Shown: positions 8,850 through 18,615, counted from the first letter of the stretch. The stretch: 64,000 bases of DNA from Alphaproteobacteria bacterium (GCA_030750865.1 JASMHE010000008.1:496001-560000), one strand, 5' to 3'. Notes: a model not told the origin generated them from the sequence alone. Numbers and translations are program-made.

Positions 8850-9760
8850 TCGCGCACCTCGACACTATAGAGGTCGGCAGGTTCGATAAACAGCTCGACG
8901 CCAAGTCGCACAGCAATCAGGAAGAAAATAACAGACAGGATCAAACGCGAATAAAAGCTGCTGACATATTTGGCAACACGCACACCGATCTGCGCCCCGA
9001 TCACGCCGCCGATAATCAGAAACGACGCCAGCACCAGATCAACCGTCTGGTTTGCCACGGCATGCATAATCGTCGTCACAATCGAAGACATCATAATCTG
9101 TAACAAAGACGTACCAGCCACCAATAAAATCGGCATACCGAGCAAATAGATCATGGCCGGCACCATCAGGAATCCGCCACCAATCCCCAAAACAGACACC
9201 AGAAAACCACCGATAAAACCGATACCGGCAGGCAATAATGCGCTGATATAGATACGGGATCGCGGAAAACGCATACGATACGGCAAGCGCCGCCAGATGC
9301 CTTTTTTATAGAATTGACTGCCGCGTTTTTTCACAGGCGTTTTGACAAAAAGCCCTTTGATTGTATCAAACAGCATCGTTGACCCCATACCGCCGAGGAT
9401 CAACACATATAAAAACGGGATCAGGAAATCGATCTGGCCGATATGCTGCATCAATTTAAAAACAAGCACACCGATCAATGACCCGAGCACACTGCCCGAC
9501 AACATAATCAGCGCCATTTTGACATCGACATTGCCACGGCGCCAATGGCCCAGCACGCCGGATAAACTTGAGGCCACAAGCTGGTTGGCTTGCGTTCCCA
9601 CCGCAATCGCGGACGGTACACCCATAAAAATCAAAAGTGGTGTCGTCAGAAAACCACCGCCCACGCCGAACATGCCCGACAGGAAACCAACGCCTGTGCC
9701 AAGCGCAATCACGGCCTCTGCAGGAACCGTCATTTCAGCAAGTGGTAAATAGACCTCCAT
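8846..9760 (-). CDS. TauE/SafE family sulfite/organosulfonate exporter-like permease
   Basis: A 304-residue inner-membrane protein with around eight hydrophobic segments. It contains the internally duplicated TauE/SafE signature: GVGGGFLTTPLLIFMG near residue 32 and GIGGGFLMVPAMIYLLG near residue 195. The family exports or imports small sulfur-containing anions; the substrate cannot be read from sequence. A basic cytoplasmic loop (about residues 140-165) separates the two halves. It is translationally coupled to the TIGR02186 gene by an ATGA overlap. Confidence 0.9.
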   Translation of the reverse strand: MEVYLPLAEMTVPAEAVIALGTGVGFLSGMFGVGGGFLTTPLLIFMGVPSAIAVGTQANQLVASSLSGVLGHWRRGNVDVKMALIMLSGSVLGSLIGVLVFKLMQHIGQIDFLIPFLYVLILGGMGSTMLFDTIKGLFVKTPVKKRGSQFYKKGIWRRLPYRMRFPRSRIYISALLPAGIGFIGGFLVSVLGIGGGFLMVPAMIYLLGMPILLVAGTSLLQIMMSSIVTTIMHAVANQTVDLVLASFLIIGGVIGAQIGVRVAKYVSSFYSRLILSVIFFLIAVRLGVELFIEPADLYSVEVRE

Positions 9761-9838
9761 TGAAGCTCACACCCTAATCATACACCAAAGATACACACGG
9801 AAAACACGCCACAGCGCGCGTCACCAAAACCGCCTAAA

Positions 9839-10504
9839 TCAGTACGTCTTACCGACTTTTTTATCAACATCACGGAACAAAATCGGACGATACTCACTAT
9901 CAAGGAAATCGCGATAATTACCCGCATATGATTCATGCAGCGTTTTATCAAAATCAACGCTACGCGCAAGACTTAAAAACGCTTTCGCCCATTTTGTATA
10001 GGCATCTTTTTCCGCCGAACATTCCATGATATAGATATCACCATTATACATTGATCCCAGCATCATGGCGCGACGGCGCATATCTCCGCCCGGATAGCTG
10101 TCTGTGAATTCGGCCAGCGCATAGCTGCCGTACCCACGACCAAGACCCGCTTCATCATAATAGATTTCAAAAACAGGGCTGTAATAATCGACAATGTAAT
10201 TTTGCCAGAATTCTTGATTCACCGTGAGTTTCTGGACATCGGCATCCATATGGCGCGGATAGATCAAATAACGTTTATCTTCACGCACACGCAGCTTACA
10301 AATCGCATGATCGTCCCCTGACGGGGCCGCCAATGTCAAAATAATATCAGCATCCTGATTATTCACGCGGCGCCAATCATCCGGATAGGTCAATGTCACA
10401 CCGTTTTTTGAATCTTCCCACACGATCACATCGGCCTTTGCGGTTGATACGGCAATGGCTTGCGCAAGGAAAACGGTCATTAAAAATAAACGTAACATCT
10501 TCAT
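9839..10504 (-). CDS. Secreted protein of unknown function (PsbP/DcrB-like N-terminal motif)
   Basis: A 221-residue protein starting MKMLRLFLMTVFLAQAIAV with a clear signal peptide and likely cleavage after STAKA. The mature part begins with GVTLTYPDDWRRV, which resembles the opening of PsbP-like or DcrB-like lipoprotein domains, but I cannot assign a family with confidence. It has no membrane anchor or lipobox, so a periplasmic location is likely. It lies between the TauE/SafE exporter and the NAD synthetase gene, all on the minus strand with gaps of about 80 bases. Confidence 0.6.
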   Translation of the reverse strand: MKMLRLFLMTVFLAQAIAVSTAKADVIVWEDSKNGVTLTYPDDWRRVNNQDADIILTLAAPSGDDHAICKLRVREDKRYLIYPRHMDADVQKLTVNQEFWQNYIVDYYSPVFEIYYDEAGLGRGYGSYALAEFTDSYPGGDMRRRAMMLGSMYNGDIYIMECSAEKDAYTKWAKAFLSLARSVDFDKTLHESYAGNYRDFLDSEYRPILFRDVDKKVGKTY

Positions 10505-10583
10505 CGTTTGAAAATGCCACAAACGCCGACAAAAACAAAGTCCTGCTTTGCAATCTTACAAAGTTTTATACATGAAGATGGAA

Positions 10584-13307
10584 TTATGACGGTTTCGGTG
10601 ATCCTGCGGCAGCCCGTTCACGGCGCACTTTATCAATCAAATATTGCGGTGAATCGACATCCAGTGCACCGAAAACCTTTTGCCAGCCGTCCTGACACAC
10701 GCGGTCATATAATTTTTGCAAGCTGTATGTGATATCATCATCATTCTGACGCATAGCGCCGATCACGTCTTTGACAAAGCCTTCATCACTACGCGCGCGC
10801 AAACATAAAACGCTACGCTTTTGTTCATCCCAACCGAGCCCTTCACGATCTGCGCGATCGAACAGCAAATTCACGGCAAGCTCCGCCAGTTCATCATGAC
10901 TGCTGTTACCGAAATTCGGCGTCCGCATTGATGTCTGATGATCGACATTCCGGCCATAGGTCGGCGCAACAGGGCTCGCATGGATTTTATGCTGTGAAAT
11001 CATCCAGCGTTCATAACGGTAAACCAGCATATCAAATAATTGCTCGTCAGAAACACCCGCGAAATAGCGGTCCGCTTTACATTTTTCAAAGACCTCGGAC
11101 GCGTTCAAACGACGCGGACCATCATGCGTGTCAATCTTGGCATACAGCATATAATCTGCTGCGGTATCAAGCTGTTTAAAACTGCCTTTCAGCGCCTCTT
11201 CATCGCTTTGCGTCACTTCACCGTCTTCGTTTTTGGGCTGAAGCTCGGCACTTGGTTTATTCCGCAAGACCGGTCCAAGCGCGCGCACTGGCTTCATCAC
11301 CCCTTTCAAGCCATGCTCATACAAATAACGCATCAATTCAAGCTGGTAATCCTTGTTCAAATGGGCATTCAGGTTAATCGTACCGCTATGCAGATCACCG
11401 CCATATGTGGCATAGGCATTGCGCGCTTCATCCAGATTCGGATTGGCGATTGCCATTTTACCTTCTTTGTTGGCGATCAACATGATCAAGACCTGACGGC
11501 CGCGCGCCTGAATATTTTCATACGCCACGCCATCAGACGCATAGGCTGTTGAAACCAGATCACGGATTTCCGGATATTTCGCTTTCAAAGCCGCCGCCTG
11601 ATCCGCCAGCTCTTTGTCGGTATATTGCCCGGGACGTGTGTTCAAAAAGGCCGCAATATCACGGCGAATATCTTCCATCTTGTCCTGCGGAATGACACTG
11701 GAATCTTCAAGCGCATAGATCACCGCATAGAAATCCAGCAAATCCTGCACATTGTGGGTCATAAACTTACCGCCGATGCCATCAACCGTTTCACCGGTAT
11801 GTGTATCAACGCCCCCTTCGATCAGGATTTCAGAGGCATATCCCGTTTTGCTCAAATCACTGTTATTGGTCGGCATATAATCTGTCGTCAGCATATTTTG
11901 AAGACAAGCCTGAATAGCCGCTTCTTCGCCATCCTGCGCATATGCCGCCTCAATCGCCGTTTTATATTTCAGATGCGACATACGATCCAGAAAACCATCC
12001 ACGCCCAGATCATGCACGGCAAGACGCACCATCGCGGCCACAATCACCGCATTAAAGCATGAATCTGCGCCGCCGCTTAAAGCTTCGGCAATCCCTTGCG
12101 ATCCGGTCTTGCACATGTAATCAAACAGCCAATGCGCCGTCATACGCAGCGTTTCTTCGGCATGACGGTGCGGATTATCGGGACGATCCCAATCCGCATC
12201 ATACGCATAAAGCGTGTCATTGTCCGATGACAATGTATGGATCGGATTGTGGACTTGAAAATCACGCCTGATCGTTTTATGCGCTTTGCTCCTGCGCTTT
12301 TTCGGATCAACATTTTGGACGCTGATCGTATGTGTATCCGCCGCAAAACCGTCAAAAGAAAGGCGCTTGCCCGAAGACAGGATTTTACCGTCCTGTGCAA
12401 TGACGCGATGACCGAATTGCGTAAACGTTGAACCGCTGCTGCCCAGACCATCCGTATCCAGCACCACATCGGCATACCGTGATGCCAGCGTATCAAGATG
12501 ATAATGTTTATCGATTTTATCGCGGGCGGGTGGACTGGCATTTGCAATGGCCATCACAAGCCCGTCTTTTTTGCCGACATAGCGCATTGTTGCCGGAATA
12601 ATGTTCACGTCTTCGTAACGGCTGTCATCATGCGGCTGGCCGTCATATTGTGTTGCGACCCATTTTTCTTCGCAAATAGCCTGCGCCAGATTATAACCGC
12701 GCACCCGTCCGTCTGTTACGAAGAAGACTGGCCGTCCGAGATGCACATCATGCGTCTCATCAAACGGCACCTTGATGGTTCCGAACACGCCGCGCACATC
12801 ATTGGCACTGGCCATGCTCCATTCCTGAAAATAACGGCTTTCATAGCCGCGCTCATAATCAAACAAATTCATCTTCGCCGTCATACCGTGAACCTGACCG
12901 CCCGCAATGACAGTCTGCACATTAAAGGGACGGCCCGCACGGTTATAGAGCGGGTTTTTCATGCGTTCGGTTTCATCGCCCATACGCGTTGTGCGCACGC
13001 GTGTTGCCTCCGAACGGTCAGCATAATGCCATGTGCCGCCAACAGACACAACAAGGTTGGGGTCAAGCGCATAGCTGTAATCGGCAATCTGCTGATAAAA
13101 ATCGCGCATGACATCATTATTCACGCGCGCAAATTCATCATTACACTCATAGCCTGTTACCGTCAGTTCATCGAACACGACCAGGTCACTTTGCTGTTCC
13201 ACCGCATGGCGGATCGCATTGAATATATTGGTTAAATTACGCGGAAAATCCAGTGCTGTCTGGTTTGTCGAAACCTGCGTGACCCTCAGCTGTATTGTAT
13301 CAGCCAT
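10584..13307 (-). CDS. nadE: Glutamine-dependent NAD(+) synthetase-like, unusually long
   Basis: Amidates deamido-NAD to NAD using ammonia from glutamine. The N-terminal nitrilase-fold glutaminase (about 1-310) keeps the Glu-Lys-Cys triad: E47 in FDELTVTGYE, K145 in MTAKMNLFDYE, C212 in AICEEKW. The synthetase domain has the PP-loop SGGADS near residue 410, then NIQARGRQVL and KPSAELQP. At 907 residues it is far longer than usual (about 540-680). The gap from PP-loop to NIQAR is near 185 residues, against about 65 in ammonia-dependent NadE, and the usual GNxSE reads ANPNLDE. The start at 13307 follows GGGGAGAGG. Confidence 0.82.
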   Translation of the reverse strand: MADTIQLRVTQVSTNQTALDFPRNLTNIFNAIRHAVEQQSDLVVFDELTVTGYECNDEFARVNNDVMRDFYQQIADYSYALDPNLVVSVGGTWHYADRSEATRVRTTRMGDETERMKNPLYNRAGRPFNVQTVIAGGQVHGMTAKMNLFDYERGYESRYFQEWSMASANDVRGVFGTIKVPFDETHDVHLGRPVFFVTDGRVRGYNLAQAICEEKWVATQYDGQPHDDSRYEDVNIIPATMRYVGKKDGLVMAIANASPPARDKIDKHYHLDTLASRYADVVLDTDGLGSSGSTFTQFGHRVIAQDGKILSSGKRLSFDGFAADTHTISVQNVDPKKRRSKAHKTIRRDFQVHNPIHTLSSDNDTLYAYDADWDRPDNPHRHAEETLRMTAHWLFDYMCKTGSQGIAEALSGGADSCFNAVIVAAMVRLAVHDLGVDGFLDRMSHLKYKTAIEAAYAQDGEEAAIQACLQNMLTTDYMPTNNSDLSKTGYASEILIEGGVDTHTGETVDGIGGKFMTHNVQDLLDFYAVIYALEDSSVIPQDKMEDIRRDIAAFLNTRPGQYTDKELADQAAALKAKYPEIRDLVSTAYASDGVAYENIQARGRQVLIMLIANKEGKMAIANPNLDEARNAYATYGGDLHSGTINLNAHLNKDYQLELMRYLYEHGLKGVMKPVRALGPVLRNKPSAELQPKNEDGEVTQSDEEALKGSFKQLDTAADYMLYAKIDTHDGPRRLNASEVFEKCKADRYFAGVSDEQLFDMLVYRYERWMISQHKIHASPVAPTYGRNVDHQTSMRTPNFGNSSHDELAELAVNLLFDRADREGLGWDEQKRSVLCLRARSDEGFVKDVIGAMRQNDDDITYSLQKLYDRVCQDGWQKVFGALDVDSPQYLIDKVRRERAAAGSPKPS

Positions 13308-13364
13308 ACCTCTCCCCATCTCTGTGATTTAAAAGATTTAAAGAGCGGTGAAATTTATGTCAAT

Positions 13365-14366
13365 TTATTTCTGCCAAAACCCCATGATTTTCATGGCATC
13401 TTTCAGAACAGGTCCGGCAATCTCTCTGGCACGCGCATTACCCTTTTCCAGAATGGCGTCGATTTCAGCCGGATTTGCCAACAATGCATTCATACGTTCT
13501 GTGATGGGCGCCAATGTTGCGATCGACAACTCGGCCAGAGCCTTTTTGAAATCACCAAACCCTTTGCCGCCAAATTCCGCAATCACCTGTTCGGCAGAAC
13601 GATCGGCAAGCGCGGCGTAAATCGTAATCAGATTTTTAGCTTCCGGCCGTTCATTCATATTATCAATACTGTCCGGCACAGGATGCGGATCGGTTTTGGC
13701 TTTTTTGAATTTCTTCACAATCAGATCGGCATCATCCGTCAGATTGATACGGCTCATATCGGATTCCGCCGATTTGCTCATTTTCTGTGTCCCGTCACGC
13801 AGCGACATAACCCGCGTTGCACCGCCTTTAATCATCGGTTCGGGCAATGTGAAGAATTCCGTGTCATAGCGGTGATTGAACGTGCTCGCAATATCACGGG
13901 CCAGTTCAAGATGCTGTTTCTGGTCATCCCCCACCGGCACATCTGTTGCCTGATATAACAGTACATCAGCCGCCATCAGCACTGGGTAAGAAAACAGCCC
14001 CAGCCCTGCCCGTTCGGCATCTTTTCCGGCCTTGTCCTTGAACTGTGTCATGCGTTCCAGCTTGCCCATCTGGGACATCGTGGCCAGAAGCCACATCAGC
14101 TGCGAATGTTCCGCCACAGAAGATTGCACGAACAATGACGCTTTGTCCGGATCAACGCCTGCCGCAATATATGCCGCCGCAATCTCACGCGTGGCTTGCT
14201 TTAACGTATCCTGATCATACGGCATGGTAATCGCGTGCAAATCCGCAACCATGTACAGGCATTCGCCTTCATCCTGAAGGCCGACCCAGTTCTTCAGCGC
14301 GCCCAGATAGTTTCCGAGGTGAAGATGCGATGTCGGCTGCATGCCCGATAAAATTCTTTTCGTCAT
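13365..14366 (-). CDS. trpS: Tryptophan--tRNA ligase
   Basis: Class I aminoacyl-tRNA synthetase charging tRNA-Trp. It has MQPTSHLHLGNYLGAL near residues 9-24, containing the HIGH-equivalent, and the KMSKS loop in GTQKMSKSAESD near residue 195. MAADVLLYQATDVPVGDDQKQHLELAR is also typical of TrpRS. The 333-residue length is normal. It lies 33 bases downstream of murJ on the same strand, the order seen in many Alphaproteobacteria. Confidence 0.97.
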   Translation of the reverse strand: MTKRILSGMQPTSHLHLGNYLGALKNWVGLQDEGECLYMVADLHAITMPYDQDTLKQATREIAAAYIAAGVDPDKASLFVQSSVAEHSQLMWLLATMSQMGKLERMTQFKDKAGKDAERAGLGLFSYPVLMAADVLLYQATDVPVGDDQKQHLELARDIASTFNHRYDTEFFTLPEPMIKGGATRVMSLRDGTQKMSKSAESDMSRINLTDDADLIVKKFKKAKTDPHPVPDSIDNMNERPEAKNLITIYAALADRSAEQVIAEFGGKGFGDFKKALAELSIATLAPITERMNALLANPAEIDAILEKGNARAREIAGPVLKDAMKIMGFWQK

Positions 14367-14399
14367 AACTCTATGTTCCGTATTCTATTTTTCGTGTCT

Positions 14400-15944
14400 T
14401 TATTTTTTGCGTTTTAAAACCCGCTTAACATCCTCTATCTTGACGGCTCCTGTCAACAGGATTGCGCCGCCATACACAATCTGTGCGCCGAGAATGATGG
14501 ACAGAACCGCCACAATCAGATGCACATCAGCCCCCGACAACAACCAGCGATCCAGCCCGACAATCACAGCAGCCATCACAGCGACCGACACCAAAACACG
14601 GGCCATTCGGCTGTAAAACAGGGCTTCAAGACGCATATCCGGTTCACTGCGCAATGCCAGAGCAAAGCAAAGAAGCTGTACCCATCCGGCAATAGAGGTC
14701 GCAAGCGCAATCCCTTCAACCCCTGTGCCAAGCACAAAGATAAAAGTGACGCCAAGCGCGATATTCAGCACCGTGCCGAAAATCGAAATTTTCACGGGTG
14801 TGGTCGTATTCTTGCGCGCCCAGAACGCCGCCGAATACACTTTTGTAATCACATAGGCCGGCAACCCGATTACATACATCTTCAGAACAGCCGCCGTTGC
14901 AACCGTATCAGCCGCATCGAACGCCCCGCGTTCAAACAACATCGTAATCACGGGCTGTGCAATTAAAAATAACCCCACCGCCGACGGCAGGCCGATCACC
15001 AGACAAATTTCCAATGCGCGGTTAAATAAATCCCGCGCGTCCTGCCCTTGCCCGGAGGACAAAGCCCGCGACAACATCGGCAATAATGTTGTGCCGATGG
15101 CAATCCCGATCATGCCCAGCGGCAGTTGGTTCAGACGATCAGCGTAATACAGAAAGGAAATCGACCCCGTATCCAGAAAGGACGCAATAATCATATCGGC
15201 AAACAAATTGATCTGCACAACGCCCGCCCCGATAATCCCCGGTCCCATCAATAAAAAGAGCTGCTTTAAACGGCCATCCCACTGCGGCCGGATGAACCCG
15301 ATTTTGTATCCCTGCCGCTTGACGTTCCACCATAAAAGCGCGCATTGCAAAAGGCCGGCGGCAAAAACACCCCACGCCATCGCGTGCCCCGCCGTCGGGA
15401 AGAAAAAGAAACTGAGCAACAAAAAGCCGATCAAACTGAGGTTAAACAAAATAGGCGCTGCGGCAAACGGTGCAAAACGCTCATGCGCGTTCAGAACCCC
15501 GCCAAACAGCGCCGTCATGGACATCAACAGCAAATACGGAAATGTGATTTGCGCCAGCGTCACGGCCAGATCATAACGCGGACCGTCTTTTTCAAAACCG
15601 GGCGCAATCAACGTGATGATAAACGGCATCAACAACATGGCCGCCGCCGAAAACAGCGCAAGCCCCATCGCCATAACCGACAACGCATTGCTGGCAAAAC
15701 GGTCTGCCTTGTCTTGCCCTTCTTTTTCGAGTGCTTCGGAATAAAGCGGCACAAAAGACACCGTAAACGCCCCTTCGGCCGTGATGCGTCGAAACAGATT
15801 TGGCAATTTCAAGGCTACAAAAAAAGCATCGGCAATCGGCCCCGCCCCCAGAATAGAGGCGGTTAAAATATCGCGGATAAATCCGGCGATACGCGAAAGA
15901 CCTGTTAATCCGGCAACGGTTGCCATTGCTTTTAATAACTTCAT
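14400..15944 (-). CDS. murJ: Lipid II flippase MurJ
   Basis: Polytopic MOP-superfamily inner-membrane protein that moves lipid II across the membrane for peptidoglycan synthesis. The N-terminal TVAGLTGLSRIAGFIRD and FFVALKLPNLFRRITAEGAF are diagnostic MurJ segments. Fourteen or so hydrophobic helices span the protein. The start at 15944 (MKLLKAMATVAG) is chosen by family alignment; ATG at 15956 is also possible, and neither has a good ribosome site. The 514-residue length is normal. It is divergent from ubiE, with about 50 bases between starts. Confidence 0.95.
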   Translation of the reverse strand: MKLLKAMATVAGLTGLSRIAGFIRDILTASILGAGPIADAFFVALKLPNLFRRITAEGAFTVSFVPLYSEALEKEGQDKADRFASNALSVMAMGLALFSAAAMLLMPFIITLIAPGFEKDGPRYDLAVTLAQITFPYLLLMSMTALFGGVLNAHERFAPFAAAPILFNLSLIGFLLLSFFFFPTAGHAMAWGVFAAGLLQCALLWWNVKRQGYKIGFIRPQWDGRLKQLFLLMGPGIIGAGVVQINLFADMIIASFLDTGSISFLYYADRLNQLPLGMIGIAIGTTLLPMLSRALSSGQGQDARDLFNRALEICLVIGLPSAVGLFLIAQPVITMLFERGAFDAADTVATAAVLKMYVIGLPAYVITKVYSAAFWARKNTTTPVKISIFGTVLNIALGVTFIFVLGTGVEGIALATSIAGWVQLLCFALALRSEPDMRLEALFYSRMARVLVSVAVMAAVIVGLDRWLLSGADVHLIVAVLSIILGAQIVYGGAILLTGAVKIEDVKRVLKRKK

Positions 15945-15996
15945 GGCGGCAATCATAACGCTTGATATCCGTGAAAACTACTTCTAAATTGCATGC

Positions 15997-16782
15997 ATGA
16001 CTCAGAATCGTGAACAAAATAAGGCAAATGGTACGGCAAACCCTGAACAGGAATGGTTCGGGGAGCGCAATGTCAGCGCCACCGAAAAAACCAAACTTGT
16101 TCAAGGCGTTTTCGATTCCGTTGCCGACAAATATGACCTGATGAATGATGTCATGTCCGGCGGCGTGCACCGTTTGTGGAAAGACCGCCTGATCCGTATG
16201 ATTCGCCCGCGCCCCCACCTGCGGTATCTGGATGTGGCCGGTGGTACGGGTGATATCTCGTTCCGCATCCGTAAGAAGGTCGGTGACGATGCCCGCATCA
16301 CGCTATGTGATCTGGATGAACAGATGTTACGCGTCGGACGTGACCGGTCCATTGATCAGGGCATGATGGGGCAATTTGAATGGATCACAGGCAATGCGGA
16401 ATCTCTTCCCCTGCCTGATAACAGCGTCGATGTGTACACCATTGCGTTTGGCTTGCGGAATGTCACCCGCATTGATACCGCATTACGCGAAGCTGCACGT
16501 GTTCTGGCACCGGGCGGCCGCTTTTTCTGCCTTGAATTCAGCCACGTAACAGATCCCGGTCTTGCCAAAATCTATGACGAATATTCTTACCGTGTTATCC
16601 CGAAAATGGGCGAGATGATTGCCAAAGACCGTGACAGCTATCAGTATCTTGTTGAGAGTATTCGTAAAATGCCAAAACAGCAGGAACTGGTGGACAGAAT
16701 GTTAAAAGCCGGATTTCTCCGTGCAAAATATACGAACCTCAGCTATGGTTTGGTCGCGATTCACGAAGGATTAGTGCTCTGA
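15997..16782 (+). CDS. ubiE: Ubiquinone/menaquinone C-methyltransferase UbiE
   Basis: SAM-dependent C-methyltransferase of ubiquinone (and, where present, menaquinone) synthesis. Signatures are VFDSVADKYDLMNDVMSGGVHRLWKD near residue 38 and the SAM loop LDVAGGTGDISFR near 74. AFGLRNVTRIDTALRE and GRFFCLEFSHV are also visible. The 261-residue length is normal. Alphaproteobacteria often continue ubiE-ubiB-coaBC; here ubiB is absent and a small membrane protein gene occupies the gap. ubiK at the start of the window acts in the same pathway. Confidence 0.96.
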   Translation: MTQNREQNKANGTANPEQEWFGERNVSATEKTKLVQGVFDSVADKYDLMNDVMSGGVHRLWKDRLIRMIRPRPHLRYLDVAGGTGDISFRIRKKVGDDARITLCDLDEQMLRVGRDRSIDQGMMGQFEWITGNAESLPLPDNSVDVYTIAFGLRNVTRIDTALREAARVLAPGGRFFCLEFSHVTDPGLAKIYDEYSYRVIPKMGEMIAKDRDSYQYLVESIRKMPKQQELVDRMLKAGFLRAKYTNLSYGLVAIHEGLVL

Positions 16783-16859
16783 TTTCAGTACGATAGCGCT
16801 TATCCATAGACGAAAAGCCTTACTGGAAGCCAAACACATATCTTTATTTGGCATAATAC

Positions 16860-16888
16860 TTGCATTTATTCCGCATACAGGCTATAAC
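16860..16888 (+). promoter_or_regulatory. Sigma70-type promoter for the 85-residue membrane protein
   Basis: TTGCAT and TATAAC are separated by exactly 17 bases, ending 29 bases before the ATG at 16918. This is one of the best housekeeping promoter matches in the window. Confidence 0.6.
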
Positions 16889-16917
16889 GGTACAAATTAT
16901 AAAAAGCGAGGTCAGAC

Positions 16918-17175
16918 ATGAGTACATCCAAATTCAATATTATTAAGAACGTCACACCAGCTGTCGCCATTATGCTTGCCGGTGTTGCAGGCGCTGTTTT
17001 TTCTTTGAATGGCAAGGTTGTCGATAACACGGCAAGCACGCTGTCACAGATTGCACCGGCCGCAGGCGTTAGCAAAAAAGCCGACCTGTTTTCAGGTGAT
17101 CTTCCTCCGTTTCCGGAAGCACAGAAAAACACAATTGAAATGAAAAAAGAAACAACAGAAGTCGCGCCACAATAA
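16918..17175 (+). CDS. Small membrane-anchored protein of unknown function
   Basis: An 85-residue protein. Residues 12-30 (VTPAVAIMLAGVAGAVFSL) form one hydrophobic helix, a signal anchor or uncleaved signal. The rest is polar and probably periplasmic, ending in an acidic/lysine stretch. A GCGAGGT ribosome site sits eight bases upstream, a strong promoter precedes it, and an intrinsic terminator follows, so it looks like a real single-gene unit. I recognise no family. It sits where ubiB is often found between ubiE and coaBC. Confidence 0.65.
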   Translation: MSTSKFNIIKNVTPAVAIMLAGVAGAVFSLNGKVVDNTASTLSQIAPAAGVSKKADLFSGDLPPFPEAQKNTIEMKKETTEVAPQ

Positions 17176-17205
17176 TCGCGCCCCTTCTACATTGTATTTC
17201 TTTAT

Positions 17206-17235
17206 AAAAAAGCGCCGCAAAACGGGGCTTTTTTT
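17206..17235 (+). terminator. Rho-independent terminator after the small membrane protein gene
   Basis: AAAAAGC-G-CCG, loop CAAAA, then CGG-G-GCTTTTTTT forms a GC-centred stem with flanking A and T runs, about 30 bases after the stop codon. Confidence 0.75.
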
Positions 17236-17325
17236 ATGCATTTCACCATAGATTTTACGAGAAACCCGTTGTAAACTCGGGGCATTATACAAAGACACAC
17301 TCAAAAAAGCGAAAGGCGCTTTCAC

Positions 17326-18585
17326 ATGTCCGGAATAGACGGCAAGAAAATCCTGCTGATTATCAGCGGCGGCATCGCGGCTTATAAATCTCTTGAACTG
17401 ATCCGGCTTCTCCGCAAACGCGGCTGCAATGTTACCGGCATCGTAACAAAAGGCGGCGAACAATTCGTGACACCGATGAGCGTCGCCGCCCTGACCGAAA
17501 ACCCTGTCTATACAGATCTCTGGTCTTTGAAAGATGAAACAGAGATGGGCCATATCCGCCTCTCCCGCGAATGTGACCTAATTCTGGTGGCACCGGCCAG
17601 TGCGGATATGCTGGCAAAAATGGCACACGGATTTGCGTCCGATCTGGCATCAACCACACTGCTGGCTTCGGATAAACCTGTTTATGTCGCCCCGGCGATG
17701 AATAATAAAATGTGGGATCATCCGGCCACACAAGACAATCTTACGCTATTACAGTCACGCGGCATCACAGTCATTGGCCCGAACGAGGGTGAAATGGCCT
17801 GTGGCGAATACGGCCTCGGCCGCATGAGCGAACCGGACGAAATCATACACGCCTTCGACGGACTGGCCGATGTGCAAAAGCCACTCTCCGGCGTGAGTGC
17901 ACTTGTCACATCAGGCCCGACTCATGAACCGATTGACCCTGTGCGTTTTATCGGCAACAAGTCTTCGGGTAAACAAGGACACGCCATTGCAACGGCGCTT
18001 GCACAATATGGCGCAGACGTCACGCTTGTCAGCGGCCCTGTCAATTTGCCCGATCCGGCGGGTGTCAATGTCATCCACGTGCAAACCGCACTGGAAATGC
18101 TGGAAGCCTGTAAGAATGCTACGCCATGTGATGTTGCGATCTTTGCCGCCGCTGTGGCGGATTGGTCTGCTGTGACAACTCTCACAGAAAAGATCAAAAA
18201 GCGCGGCCGCCGCAATCCGCCCGATTTGCAACTGAAAGAAAACCCCGATATTCTTGCCACAATCGCACGGCCATCACGCAAACGGCCGAAACTGGTTATC
18301 GGCTTTGCGGCTGAAACAGAAAATGTCGTTGATTTTGCAAAAGAAAAAATGCAAAGCAAAAATTGTGACTGGATCGTCGCGAATAACGTGGCAGAAAATG
18401 CGGAGGATATCTCAGAAACACAGATTTTTGGTGCAGACCAGAATCATGTATATTTAATCTCCGCTGATAATGTCGAGGAATGGCCGTTAATGCAAAAAAG
18501 CAATGTTGCCGAGAAACTCTGTCAGCGCATTGGCGATGCATTCGCGCAAGATGAAATTCTGTCTTGCCCCGCAGCCGCAGAATAA
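17326..18585 (+). CDS. coaBC: Bifunctional phosphopantothenoylcysteine decarboxylase / phosphopantothenate--cysteine ligase
   Basis: Catalyses two consecutive steps of coenzyme A synthesis. The N-terminal CoaC flavoprotein domain (about 1-185) has ISGGIAAYKSLEL, the catalytic His near residue 76 in MGHIRLSR, the PAMN motif in VAPAMNNKMW, and the active Cys near 159 in MACGEYGLGRM. The C-terminal CoaB domain has TSGPTHEPIDPVRFIGNKSS, AAAVADW and the KLKEN-like QLKENPDIL. The 419-residue length is slightly above the E. coli enzyme. It is followed 30 bases later by dut, a conserved pairing. Confidence 0.96.
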   Translation: MSGIDGKKILLIISGGIAAYKSLELIRLLRKRGCNVTGIVTKGGEQFVTPMSVAALTENPVYTDLWSLKDETEMGHIRLSRECDLILVAPASADMLAKMAHGFASDLASTTLLASDKPVYVAPAMNNKMWDHPATQDNLTLLQSRGITVIGPNEGEMACGEYGLGRMSEPDEIIHAFDGLADVQKPLSGVSALVTSGPTHEPIDPVRFIGNKSSGKQGHAIATALAQYGADVTLVSGPVNLPDPAGVNVIHVQTALEMLEACKNATPCDVAIFAAAVADWSAVTTLTEKIKKRGRRNPPDLQLKENPDILATIARPSRKRPKLVIGFAAETENVVDFAKEKMQSKNCDWIVANNVAENAEDISETQIFGADQNHVYLISADNVEEWPLMQKSNVAEKLCQRIGDAFAQDEILSCPAAAE

Positions 18586-18615
18586 CAGAAGAACAAACAG
18601 AAAGATGAGGTCGTC

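Noticed and set aside
12498-13235. 245-codon open frame on the plus strand inside nadE
   Set aside because: Antisense to a strongly recognised protein; the translation lacks domain-like features and no ribosome site was found.
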